DNA of 64,000 nt, taken from positions 1 through 64,000 of the forward strand of contig JAUWMR010000009.1 in assembly GCA_030613055.1 (NCBI GenBank), read 5' to 3'. Made by a program: the position numbers and the translations under genes. Origin of the DNA: Desulfobacteraceae bacterium. Lineage in GTDB: Bacteria; Desulfobacterota; DSM-4660; Desulfatiglandales; Desulfatiglandaceae. Positions 1 to 8,318 of this stretch are shown one piece after another (position 1 is the stretch's first letter; each line of letters opens with the position of its first letter). Below the pieces are notes generated by a model that saw only the letters and a program-made list of their open reading frames with translations, ran no database searches and was not told where the DNA came from.

Positions 1-613
1 CCGGGTTGATGTCGATCTCCTTGACCTTCTCATTCTCCAGGCCAATCTGTCCAACCTTGATCAGGATGTCCGCTAAAATATCCATGTCCGCTGCTTCCAT
101 ACCACGTATGGCCTCCAGGATTTTATGTCCCTTGATATCATTCATCATTTCTATCGCGTCCCGCTTTTCCAAAGGGGCTACTCGAAATGAGATATCTTTT
201 AATATCTCCGTAAATATTCCGCCAAGGCCAAACATGACACACGGGCCGAACTGAGGATCCCGGGTCAGACCTATGACCAACTCCCGCTGTCCCTTGACCA
301 TCTCCTGGACAAGCACGGTATTCTCATTCCCATCCATTTTGGCCACAATCTCTTTAAAGGCTGCTAAGGCCTCATCTTCATTCCTGATGTCTACCCGGAT
401 CATGCCCTTTTCCGTCTTGTGGGCGATCTCGGATGAACAAGCCTTTAAGACAAGAGGATAACCGATCTGTTCAGTCGCTTTGGCCAGTTCCTCAACATTG
501 ACCACCAGGATCTCTTTAGTAACCGGGATCTCATATGCTGCTAAAACCTGTTTGGCCTCATACTCCGAAAGTGCGGTCCTTCCTTCCTTCAGTGCTTTTT
601 CTATAACTTTCAT
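1..613 (-). CDS. ADP-forming acyl-CoA (acetate-CoA) ligase, beta subunit, ATP-grasp domain (partial)
   Basis: This gene runs off the left edge of the window; 204 codons from its start are present. The translation opens MKVIEKALKEGRTALSEYEA and continues with the ATP-grasp fold typical of ADP-forming acetate-CoA ligase beta subunits (GYPLVLKACSSEIAHKTEKG, then VQEMVKGQRELVIG, FGLGGIFTEILKD, and an EIDINP ending at the edge). The family makes ATP from ADP, phosphate and acyl-CoA. The ATG at 613 follows a strong GGGGGAG Shine-Dalgarno. It is the last visible gene of the minus-strand cluster that also holds two alpha subunits, so it may pair with either. The C-terminal part is outside the window. 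Confidence 0.88.
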   Translation of the reverse strand, partial: MKVIEKALKEGRTALSEYEAKQVLAAYEIPVTKEILVVNVEELAKATEQIGYPLVLKACSSEIAHKTEKGMIRVDIRNEDEALAAFKEIVAKMDGNENTVLVQEMVKGQRELVIGLTRDPQFGPCVMFGLGGIFTEILKDISFRVAPLEKRDAIEMMNDIKGHKILEAIRGMEAADMDILADILIKVGQIGLENEKVKEIDINP

Positions 614-628
614 TAACTCCCCCTCTGA

Positions 629-838
629 TCAATTAGAATTCAGTAATATTTCAAACTTCTGTTCTTTTATCATACCTCCCCACTGTTGCACCTTACGCTC
701 TTCTGCGATTTTGAAACCGTTTTGCTCATAGATCTATTGGACCTGATTCAATCCTGCGAAGTTCCATAGGTATACGCGTTTGTATCCCGCCTCTTTACTG
801 AAATCAATCGCTTTTGCAATGAGCGTCCTCCCTTTTTC
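629..838 (-). pseudogene. Remnant of a GNAT acetyltransferase, 3' part only
   Basis: Read on the minus strand from 838, a 69-codon frame keeps the end of a GNAT fold: EKGRTLIAKAIDFSKEAGYK, then RVYLWNFAGLNQ, then IYEQNGFKIAEE and a C-terminal QQWGGMIKEQKFE. GRTLI resembles the acetyl-CoA-binding loop. An in-frame TAG at 736-734 interrupts it just before IYEQNGF, and no N-terminal half is present because the upstream space is occupied by the M24 peptidase gene. It therefore looks like a decayed fragment. It sits between the M24 peptidase gene and the acyl-CoA ligase beta gene. The family assignment is by motif only. Confidence 0.6.
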
Positions 839-841
839 TTA

Positions 842-2035
842 TTATTTATGAACCTGCATCAATTTCTGGTCTGTCAATGTAAGTCTCTCCAATCCCGATG
901 CGGTAACCAGGTAGTCATCTTCCAGTCCCACTACACCTTTCCCCGGAAAAACAAATTTTGGTTCAATTGCTATAACCATTCCAACTTCTATTTTGTCTTC
1001 AGAGCGTTGCGCAATAATAGGATATTCATCAATCTCCAGGCCTATTCCATGCCCAACGAACCTGGTTTGCCCGTCCCCATGCCCCATAAAAAAATCACTA
1101 TATCCCTTATTTGCAGCCTCCTCCACAGCAAGCTTGTACAGATCAGAACAGCGGACCCCTGGTTTTGCCTCCCTTACTAACAAGCGATGAATATCTCTTG
1201 AACAGTCATGTGCCCTTTCGAGGGTCTTTGATATATTACCTATCACAAAAGTCCGAAATTGGTCGCCAGTATAACCATTTACGGCGACACCGTAGTCTAT
1301 GCCGATGGGCTCATTTTTCCTTATGCTGCGATTTCCGGCGCCCTGCGCCATAGCAGGCGTGTTACCAGTCCCCCCCTGCGGGCTGTTAAGGAACGAAATC
1401 TCCGAGCCGCTTTCGCCAGAAAGCACATGCGCATGCATCATTTCCTGGTTCCATCCACGCATGCGGAGAATTCCCATATGACCTTCTCTGCGTGCAATCA
1501 GCGCAAGCCACCCGTCAATCTCCAATTCGGTCATCCCTTCCCTCATCAATTCCCCTATGTCCGTAAACCCCCTGTTAAGAATAACCACTGCGCGCCTGAC
1601 TTGGTCGATTTCATAGGGAGATTTGATCATACGCAGCTTGCGTATCTCTCCTGAAATATCCACCCAGCGACACTGCGGGAAGTACTTCCTGTATCCAAAG
1701 TATATGTTGACCGGCAAGACGTCCATTTCAAGACCTGCGGTCTCCAACATATTAACGCCAAAATCTCTAAGCACCTGGCCTACCTGGTTATGATTTTTTA
1801 TGCGGACTATTTTTTCAAGAGGAGATTCGTCTTGTGCCCTTTTCCAGGCCTTCTGAACCATCAAAACCGGGCTGCCTTCACGGGGGACAAACAAAATAGA
1901 AGCCTGGATTGTGCCTGAGAAATAAAACATATCCACATTTTGCAGGATAAAGGCCCCATCCAAATCTGCCTCCGCAAGAATAATCTGTAACCTCCTTATT
2001 CGCTGTCCAACTTCTTCTTCAGGTACCTTTTCCAT
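842..2035 (-). CDS. M24 family metallopeptidase (Xaa-Pro aminopeptidase / creatinase fold)
   Basis: A 397-residue pita-bread hydrolase. An N-terminal creatinase-like domain (about residues 1-145) precedes the M24 catalytic domain. The five metal ligands can be seen: D in GIDYG (about 245), D in TGDQF, H in GHGIGLE (about 330), E in IEPKF (about 354) and E in GLEDDY (about 368). Such proteins cleave Xaa-Pro bonds, but several members act on C-N bonds in other small molecules, so the substrate is open. The ATG at 2035 follows GAAGGA; a GTG five codons upstream is less likely. It follows butyrate kinase by about 60 bp on the same strand, an odd neighbour for acyl-phosphate genes. Confidence 0.85.
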   Translation of the reverse strand: MEKVPEEEVGQRIRRLQIILAEADLDGAFILQNVDMFYFSGTIQASILFVPREGSPVLMVQKAWKRAQDESPLEKIVRIKNHNQVGQVLRDFGVNMLETAGLEMDVLPVNIYFGYRKYFPQCRWVDISGEIRKLRMIKSPYEIDQVRRAVVILNRGFTDIGELMREGMTELEIDGWLALIARREGHMGILRMRGWNQEMMHAHVLSGESGSEISFLNSPQGGTGNTPAMAQGAGNRSIRKNEPIGIDYGVAVNGYTGDQFRTFVIGNISKTLERAHDCSRDIHRLLVREAKPGVRCSDLYKLAVEEAANKGYSDFFMGHGDGQTRFVGHGIGLEIDEYPIIAQRSEDKIEVGMVIAIEPKFVFPGKGVVGLEDDYLVTASGLERLTLTDQKLMQVHK

Positions 2036-2096
2036 TTTTCCTTCCTTCACGGACGATATTTCTTTCTTCCTGAACCTTTCTCAAACCAGCTTGCCA

Positions 2097-3164
2097 TCAG
2101 GCATATTCTTTGACTGTTTCCCCGCCCGGAGACATAATCCTTAGTCCAGCCTGTGCCAGGCTCTCTAATTCATCTTCCCCGGGGAAGATCAAGAGCCTCC
2201 CTAAAGAACGAACTCTGTTCCGTATCTCGGTTACAACCGTTTTTGCGCGGCAAAGGTTGCCGGTCAACACAACGGCATCTATTCGCCCTTCGAGCACAGC
2301 GGCCATGGAACATATTTCTTTGCTGGTCTGGTAACCCATGGCCTTTAGCAGAAGTATTGCTTCCTCATCGCCATTGTTAGCACGTTGTTCTATATATTTA
2401 ATATCATGTGTGCCAAGGTAGGAATGAATACCACCCTGGCTGAAGAGTGTACGTCTTAGCTCTTCCTCTGTAAATTTTCCTGAGAAACACAACTTCAAAA
2501 AATCCTGCAGAGGTAACGCCCCTGTGCGCTGGGGGGTAAATGGACCTTCACTAAGGCCGTGCGTCCCATCGATGATCCTGCCGTTTTTGTGGGCACCGAT
2601 CGTAATCCCGCCCCCCAGATGGGCCACGATAAAATTTCCTTGTTCATAGGGAACATTGAGCTTTAGTGCAGCCTTTCGGCCTGCTGACTTCTGGCTCAAT
2701 ACATGAAATGCGGCTCCCCTCTCTATGCCTTTAAGGCCTGAGAAGCGGGCCAATTGAATCAACTCGTCTGACACAGGCGAGTCATAGATAACCGCCTTTA
2801 CTCCGTATCTCTCGGCAATGGTATAGGCAATGCGTGGACCAATATTGCAGGGATGCCATCCATAGTCCCCTGAGCGAAGGTCACGAAGCATTGCATCATT
2901 GATATAGTAAGCGCCACCTTGAACCGGCCTGGTCAGACCTCCCCGGCTTACCACCAGGCCCAGATCACCAAGGTCCCTGGTGCGCTCATGAAATACTCTT
3001 TTCACGGCATCGTTATGGAACCTAAACCATTCCTCATATCCCTGGAGACGGGACAGTTTTTCAGAAGAATGCTCGATACTCTCCCTGAAAAAGGCTTCAT
3101 TATCAAGAAAGAGCGCCAGTTTGGTGGAGGTTGAACCAATATTGATGACCAGTATTTTGAACAT
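2097..3164 (-). CDS. buk: Butyrate kinase
   Basis: An acetokinase-family (ASKHA fold) enzyme of about 355 residues that transfers phosphate from butyryl-phosphate or a similar acyl-phosphate to ADP, making ATP. It begins MFKILVINIGSTSTKLALF, the family's phosphate-1 loop. The central VAHLGGGITIGAHKNGRIID block and the later LTGNLCRAK block are also typical. The ATG at 3164 follows AAGGAT at good spacing; a TTG at 3179 would overlap the upstream stop but has no separate support. It sits directly after two phosphate acyltransferase genes, the usual Ptb-Buk arrangement. The acyl chain length accepted cannot be read from sequence. Confidence 0.92.
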   Translation of the reverse strand: MFKILVINIGSTSTKLALFLDNEAFFRESIEHSSEKLSRLQGYEEWFRFHNDAVKRVFHERTRDLGDLGLVVSRGGLTRPVQGGAYYINDAMLRDLRSGDYGWHPCNIGPRIAYTIAERYGVKAVIYDSPVSDELIQLARFSGLKGIERGAAFHVLSQKSAGRKAALKLNVPYEQGNFIVAHLGGGITIGAHKNGRIIDGTHGLSEGPFTPQRTGALPLQDFLKLCFSGKFTEEELRRTLFSQGGIHSYLGTHDIKYIEQRANNGDEEAILLLKAMGYQTSKEICSMAAVLEGRIDAVVLTGNLCRAKTVVTEIRNRVRSLGRLLIFPGEDELESLAQAGLRIMSPGGETVKEYA

Positions 3165-3175
3165 TAAACGATCCT

Positions 3176-4045
3176 TCAAAGCAAGAGCCCCAGGGCCAGG
3201 TTAACCAGCCACGATTCAGGGCGCTCCAGGATGGAACGTACCACTAAGGGAACTCTGGTGCCTATTAGTACTCCGCATAATTGACGGCGGCCCACCCAGG
3301 CTAAAAACTGGGCTGTCAGGTTGGCCGATTCCAGATCAGGGAAAAGGTAGATATCCACATCTCCAGGCACCGGGCTGTTGATCCCTTTGCGCCTGGCCGC
3401 AGATGCGGATTCGGCATTGTCCATGGCCAAAGGGCCTTCAATGACAGCATTACCGAACTGGCCACGTTCCGACATCTTGGAAAGAATTGCTGCGTCTAAT
3501 GTGGATTCTAAGGCCGGATTGACCAACTCGAGCGCCGAAAGCGCAGCAATCTTGGGTCTCTGAATTCCGAGGGCATTAGCAACCCTAATCGCATTCTCCG
3601 TAACGCCTATCTTTTCCGCAAGCCCGGGTTGATTATTGATAAGTGTATCGGTTAGCAGCGTCAGCCTGCCATCCTTTGGGGCAATCATGATGCTCACGTA
3701 GCTCAATATATGCTCATGATTATGGCCCGCTTTCTTATCTGCGACAAGGGAGAAAAAATTAGTATCTAAAGGACCTGTATCTAAAAGCAGTCCTGACTCT
3801 TCGGCTTGTGCCAGGCTCAGGGCCTCCTGCCTTGCCTCCCGGATACCGGCAGTGGGACAGAGGACCTTCATTTCGGAGGCCATCCCGGTAAAAGCCCTGC
3901 CACATAAAATCGGTTCAACCCATCCCCTTTCGCGTGCCTTGAGAACAGAGTTCAGGGCAATGGGGTCCGGCTGCCCGGAGATGACCAGCCTCTTCCTCTC
4001 CTTTTGATCTGCGGCCCTAATAATTTTTTCAAAATCGCCACTCAT
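3176..4045 (-). CDS. Phosphate acetyl/butyryltransferase family protein (second copy)
   Basis: A 289-residue PTA_PTB-family protein expected to interconvert acyl-CoA plus phosphate with acyl-phosphate plus CoA. Recognisable parts are the early VISGQPDPIALNSVLKARER segment, the VSIMIAPKDGRLTLLTDTL region, and the C-terminal GDVDIYLFPDLESANLTAQF block. It overlaps the stop of the preceding paralogue by ATGA and ends 12 bp before the preferred butyrate kinase start, implying translational coupling. It is quite diverged from its upstream neighbour, so the two may differ in substrate or form a heteromer. Confidence 0.85.
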   Translation of the reverse strand: MSGDFEKIIRAADQKERKRLVISGQPDPIALNSVLKARERGWVEPILCGRAFTGMASEMKVLCPTAGIREARQEALSLAQAEESGLLLDTGPLDTNFFSLVADKKAGHNHEHILSYVSIMIAPKDGRLTLLTDTLINNQPGLAEKIGVTENAIRVANALGIQRPKIAALSALELVNPALESTLDAAILSKMSERGQFGNAVIEGPLAMDNAESASAARRKGINSPVPGDVDIYLFPDLESANLTAQFLAWVGRRQLCGVLIGTRVPLVVRSILERPESWLVNLALGLLL

Positions 4046-4938
4046 CCCATTTCTCCACTGCCTGATGCTGCCAGGACCAGACCAAAGGCCAGATTGGTCA
4101 TGCGCGTCTCATATCCATCCGAGCGGGAAGGGGTCGACAGCACTGACGCGCCGACAGTCATTCCCTGGCGCTTGCCCAAGACAATATGATCAATGGTCTT
4201 TACCAGGATATTTCCGGTCTCAATGTTGGGGACAAGGAAAATGTCAGGGAAATCCTCTGTTTGAACTTTACGGTCGGGAAATGCCTGGTACAGGTTTTGA
4301 GCGGTCAAAACCTCGCATTCACCCAGCCTGCCCTCCCCGGCCAGTTGCCTTAAGGCGACCGCATCCCGGATCGAAGGAGTATTTGAACCGTCTCCATGAT
4401 AGGCAGCCAGAACCATCACCCTGGGTCGAGCACATCCCAACCCATGCAATACATTCACGGCCTTGACCAGTATCTTTTCCTTCAACGTGAGATCAGGCAG
4501 GATGCTCACGCCGGGATCGGTAATGACAAAGATCTTGTCAATACCCGGGGCCTCGTGAAAACATAATGTGCAGGGGGCCTGGTCCGGCGCCAATTGATTT
4601 GTAGTACGGATTAATGCCCTGTAGAGATAGGTCGTCAGGATATTGCCTTTGACAACAAAGGCCACTTTCCCTGTTTTTACCATGTCTAGACAGAGATCGG
4701 CAGCCTCTTGGGGATCTTCTTGATCAAGGATTACCATGTCCTTCAGCGACAGGTTGATTTCATTGGCCACAGATTCGATACGGGTACGATCACCAACCAG
4801 TACGGGCTCTATCAAGCCCTCCTTTATCCCATCTTTTGCAGCGCGCATCACATCAGGGTCATCAGGGAAGAGCACAGCCACTTTGAGAGGGCCGATCTCC
4901 TTTGCTTTGGTCACTATTTCTTGAAAGTTGCAATACAT
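4042..4938 (-). CDS. ptb: Phosphate acetyl/butyryltransferase family protein (first copy)
   Basis: A 298-residue PTA_PTB-family protein, probably the acyl-CoA:phosphate acyltransferase that feeds butyrate kinase. Typical blocks are KVAVLFPDDPDVMRAAKDGI near the N-terminus, VVKGNILTTYLYRAL, KIFVITDPGVSILPDLTLK in the middle and the C-terminal DIFLVPNIETGNILVKTI. It lies 15 bp downstream of a ligase alpha-subunit gene and is coupled to the second copy by a 4-bp stop/start overlap. The Ptb label rests on the neighbouring buk; acetyl or branched acyl substrates remain possible. Confidence 0.87.
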   Translation of the reverse strand: MYCNFQEIVTKAKEIGPLKVAVLFPDDPDVMRAAKDGIKEGLIEPVLVGDRTRIESVANEINLSLKDMVILDQEDPQEAADLCLDMVKTGKVAFVVKGNILTTYLYRALIRTTNQLAPDQAPCTLCFHEAPGIDKIFVITDPGVSILPDLTLKEKILVKAVNVLHGLGCARPRVMVLAAYHGDGSNTPSIRDAVALRQLAGEGRLGECEVLTAQNLYQAFPDRKVQTEDFPDIFLVPNIETGNILVKTIDHIVLGKRQGMTVGASVLSTPSRSDGYETRMTNLAFGLVLAASGSGEMG

Positions 4939-4953
4939 GGATTCCCTGGCTTT

Positions 4954-6396
4954 TTAGGTTAGCGAACTCTTTTGTGAATATCGATACATAGCTGACATGG
5001 CCTTGATTGCCCTTTCTGATGATTGAAATATCGGTAGAGAATGGGACTCCACTAATTCAATCAACTCAGATTCCTGGGTGTCCATCGAGGAACACCACAT
5101 AGCGAATGGCTTCCCGCTTCTTTTCATGTTCAAAATTTGTTTAATATATTGTTCGGTAAGGAAATAAGCTGGCTCTTCTGAGACATGCCCGTTTGACGAT
5201 ATGAAATAAGAGAAATCTGGTGGCATTTGCATAATTGTACAATCCACGTTTTCATCCTTAGGAATGTCACCCAAAGTGTTGAGAAACATATTTAGATCTG
5301 AAAGGTGAAATTCCATACAGACACCGGCATCAAACGGGTTAAGCGGAATCTCCCATGGAGGGAAGATTATTTTAAGCTTTTGATAGGTCTTATCACTCAG
5401 GCGAGCCAGCTTAAGGCCATTCATCTCACAGGCATCCGTGGCCATGACTCCTTCCCCACCTGAGAGCGTAATAATGGCCGTCCTGTTTCCTTCAGGTAAT
5501 TCAAGAAATTCAAATGCCTTGGCAAAGTCAAAAAATTCCTCAATATTCTGTGCCCGAATAGACCCTGTTTGCCTGATAGCGCTATCAAAGATCAGATCGT
5601 TTTCATTAGCCATAGAGCCTGTGTGAGACGCTGCGGCCCGCGAGCCTGCCTGAGTCCGTCCGGATTTTAGAATAATAACCGGCTTTTCCCTGCAGACGGA
5701 TTCGAGGAGATTAAAAAAATCCCGGCCGTTGCCCTGAAGGCTTTCAATATGCATGGCGATGACTCTTGTATCGGGATCCTTTGAAAAATATTCCAGGGCA
5801 TCTACTTCATTGATATCCATCTTGTTACCCATATCCAGCATCTTGTTAATACCCAGATGAGAGAATAGCCAGTTTAGTTTGGGCTCATAAAGACCCGACT
5901 GAAAGGCAAAAGACAGACCTCCCCGTCTCATTTTTTTTATAGGATTAAAGCTAATGATCATATTATTGGCAGTATTGATGGGGCTGAGAGTATTAGGGCC
6001 GAGGGTTCGAATACTTTTTTCTTTAACAAACGAGGCTATTTCTTGATGGAGCTTTTTCCCGTCATCTCCCCCTTCTGAAAACCCGCCCGTGACGATTACA
6101 ACGTGCGTCACTCCAATTGAATCACACTCCCTGATAATATCCAAAGTCTTTGATGCCGGAACAGCCGTAACAACAAGATCAATCCTGTCTTTTATATCCT
6201 GGAGGCATGGGAAAACCTCGATTCCAAGGATTTCTTTAGAATGCCGGTTGACGGGATATATCCGGCCCTTGAAATTCAAATTGACCAGGTTTTCCAAAAT
6301 CCGAAAATTCATCTTAAATGCATTATTGGTAGCCCCCACGATAGCAACTGATTCGGGGCTGAAGAAATGTTCTAAAAAATGATCTACCTTTTTCAT
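4954..6396 (-). CDS. ADP-forming acyl-CoA ligase, alpha subunit (second copy)
   Basis: A protein of about 480 residues with the CoA-binding Rossmann domain (SPESVAIVGATNN, about residues 15-30), two succinyl-CoA-synthetase-like domains and the phospho-histidine motif ASHTGSMANE at about 250. The enzyme pair converts acyl-CoA, ADP and phosphate to acid, CoA and ATP; a beta (ATP-grasp) subunit is required and one lies at the left edge. The ATG at 6396 was chosen over a TTG four codons upstream. Two family blocks are altered: the GPNCLG-type loop reads GPNTLS, and the following S-Q-S-G loop reads FQSGLYEP. The phosphorylated histidine is kept. Confidence 0.85.
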   Translation of the reverse strand: MKKVDHFLEHFFSPESVAIVGATNNAFKMNFRILENLVNLNFKGRIYPVNRHSKEILGIEVFPCLQDIKDRIDLVVTAVPASKTLDIIRECDSIGVTHVVIVTGGFSEGGDDGKKLHQEIASFVKEKSIRTLGPNTLSPINTANNMIISFNPIKKMRRGGLSFAFQSGLYEPKLNWLFSHLGINKMLDMGNKMDINEVDALEYFSKDPDTRVIAMHIESLQGNGRDFFNLLESVCREKPVIILKSGRTQAGSRAAASHTGSMANENDLIFDSAIRQTGSIRAQNIEEFFDFAKAFEFLELPEGNRTAIITLSGGEGVMATDACEMNGLKLARLSDKTYQKLKIIFPPWEIPLNPFDAGVCMEFHLSDLNMFLNTLGDIPKDENVDCTIMQMPPDFSYFISSNGHVSEEPAYFLTEQYIKQILNMKRSGKPFAMWCSSMDTQESELIELVESHSLPIFQSSERAIKAMSAMYRYSQKSSLT

Positions 6397-6464
6397 AGTC
6401 TTCACCAATTATTGTTTTTAGCGGAGTTGACTGCATGATTTCACCCTAAGCTGTTTTAAATATT

Positions 6465-7847
6465 TCAACCCTCTGTCTTCCTCCGCCAGTAGTCCCTCAA
6501 CATGCGCAAGGCCCGGACACTCTCCACCGGATTATTAAAAACCGGAAATGTATTTAACTTTTTAAACTCCTCAATGTATCTTTTCTCTGCGAAAAAACTC
6601 AGGGCTATTGGCTTGTTTGTTTCTTTGCACATCTTTTTTGTAAATTTCAGCATCTGTGCCGGGCTTCCAGTTCCGCTGCCAAACATTCTTGCCATCTCCG
6701 GTTCGTACATGAAGGATAACACAAGACCATCTATATCATTCATGGCCAAACAATGTTCAATAGTAAACACTAATGCCTCGATATCGTGAACATCGCCAAA
6801 ATCCATGGGATTTGACATCCGGATCACCCCTGCCCGCCTAAAACCTTCAATTTTATTCATAAATTCAAATGGGAACGGGGGGCACTTAAATCCGTGTCTT
6901 TCACAAGCATCCCCTAAGATCACAGAATAACCGCCTGATAGAGATATAACCGCCAAACGATTCCCTTTCAAAGGCGGGAGTTGAAGGACCTTAGCAGCTA
7001 CAGTCATGTCGTGGACATCCTGCACACGCACTATCCCGGCCTGACTCAAGGCGCCATCCACAATGCGGTCATCATTTGAAAGTGCTGCCGTATGGGAATA
7101 TGCGATTTCCGATGCCGTTTTGCTTACATTGGACTTAAAAATGACAATCGGCTTTTCCGAACTCTTAGCCAGTCTTATCAGTTCCCTACCATCTTCAATG
7201 CTCTCCAAGTACATATGAATCTGCTCAGTTTCCTCGTCATGGATGAGATATTCTAAGAGGTCAATTTGGTCAATGTTCAGTTTATTACCGACGCTGATTA
7301 TTTTTGAAAATCCAACATATTCTTCAGAGAAATAGTATGCAGATTGAGTAGTTACTCCACCGCTCTGTACAATAATGCTTACAGGCCCTTTTTTAAATCT
7401 TTTTGCTTGCAAGGGATTGAAAGGCGTGCAAAGCCGCGAGCCCGTGCATATAACCCCAATACAGTTCGGGCCTATGAATCGTATACCGTATCGTTTTGCC
7501 ACTTCGAGGACATCCCTCTCGGCCTGGTTGTCTTTAATCTTAAATTCCCTGAAACCGCCCGTAGAGATAATAGCATTTAGGATCCCTTTGCGCCCGCAAA
7601 TGTCTAATGTATCTGCAACAAATCTGGCCGGAACCAATATCACCGCCAGATCAATTCCCCCGGACAATGACTCGGGATTGGTTATGATCTCTTTTCCTTT
7701 TACCTCACCAGGCTCCCTTCCAACTGGATAAATCTCGCCGGCAAAACCCATCTCCAGACAATTGGATACAATATTTTTAGCAAGGTTTCTGGGATTATCA
7801 GCTACGCCAAAAACAGCGATGCTGGAAGGATAAAAAAACTGTCTCAT
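6465..7847 (-). CDS. ADP-forming acyl-CoA ligase, alpha subunit (first copy)
   Basis: A 460-residue alpha subunit of the NDP-forming acyl-CoA ligase family. It begins MRQFFYPSSIAVFGVADNPR (CoA-binding fold) and has the canonical GPNCIGV loop, VQSGGV, and the phospho-histidine block YSHTAALSNDDR. The ATG at 7847 is preferred over TTG at 7853. It is paralogous to the next gene in the cluster but keeps more standard motifs. There is no fused ATP-grasp domain, so it must work with a separate beta subunit. It sits 21 bp after the thioesterase gene in the same transcription unit. Confidence 0.87.
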   Translation of the reverse strand: MRQFFYPSSIAVFGVADNPRNLAKNIVSNCLEMGFAGEIYPVGREPGEVKGKEIITNPESLSGGIDLAVILVPARFVADTLDICGRKGILNAIISTGGFREFKIKDNQAERDVLEVAKRYGIRFIGPNCIGVICTGSRLCTPFNPLQAKRFKKGPVSIIVQSGGVTTQSAYYFSEEYVGFSKIISVGNKLNIDQIDLLEYLIHDEETEQIHMYLESIEDGRELIRLAKSSEKPIVIFKSNVSKTASEIAYSHTAALSNDDRIVDGALSQAGIVRVQDVHDMTVAAKVLQLPPLKGNRLAVISLSGGYSVILGDACERHGFKCPPFPFEFMNKIEGFRRAGVIRMSNPMDFGDVHDIEALVFTIEHCLAMNDIDGLVLSFMYEPEMARMFGSGTGSPAQMLKFTKKMCKETNKPIALSFFAEKRYIEEFKKLNTFPVFNNPVESVRALRMLRDYWRRKTEG

Positions 7848-7868
7848 TTGCAAACCAATTCAGGGTTT

Positions 7869-8282
7869 CTACTCGATGTATTTCGATATCTTCGCCATAA
7901 AATCTTTTGGAATTGTAACCGTTTTGTTTTTCTCATAATTGAAAAACACCTGCACAGATTGGCCCTTAGCGTAAACAATAGATTCATCCCCTGTATCAAC
8001 CAACCTGTATTTCAGATTAAACCTCTTTTCCCCAATGTCACCGACCCATAATTGCAGGGTAATTGAATCCCCTAATTTTAGAGGTCTTAAAAAATCACAA
8101 CTGATGCTTGCCAGGATAAAACTATAATCCCCGGGCTCTACAACGTTAAACAAGCTCCCTATAAATTCCTTCCTGCCTTCCTCAAAATAGGTAAAGAAGA
8201 CAGCATTATTCACGTGTCCCATCGAGTCAACATCTCTAAACCTGACAGTTATATCCGTAGTAATCATTTTATACGCACCCAT
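7869..8282 (-). CDS. Hotdog-fold acyl-CoA thioesterase (4HBT / YbgC family)
   Basis: A 137-residue single hotdog domain. The signature FRDVDSMGHVNNAVFFTYFE at about residues 16-35 contains the catalytic aspartate of the 4-hydroxybenzoyl-CoA thioesterase group. It would hydrolyse an acyl- or aroyl-CoA to free acid and CoA. The ATG at 8282 has a strong upstream GGTGGGGGA. It is the first structural gene after the iclR gene, 36 bp away on the same strand, and precedes the ligase alpha subunits. A thioesterase beside ATP-making acyl-CoA ligases would compete for the same substrate, so it may serve as overflow control. Confidence 0.86.
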   Translation of the reverse strand: MGAYKMITTDITVRFRDVDSMGHVNNAVFFTYFEEGRKEFIGSLFNVVEPGDYSFILASISCDFLRPLKLGDSITLQLWVGDIGEKRFNLKYRLVDTGDESIVYAKGQSVQVFFNYEKNKTVTIPKDFMAKISKYIE

Positions 8283-8318
8283 CAGTTATCCCCCACCTTT
8301 CTATGGCTTTGTATGAAC

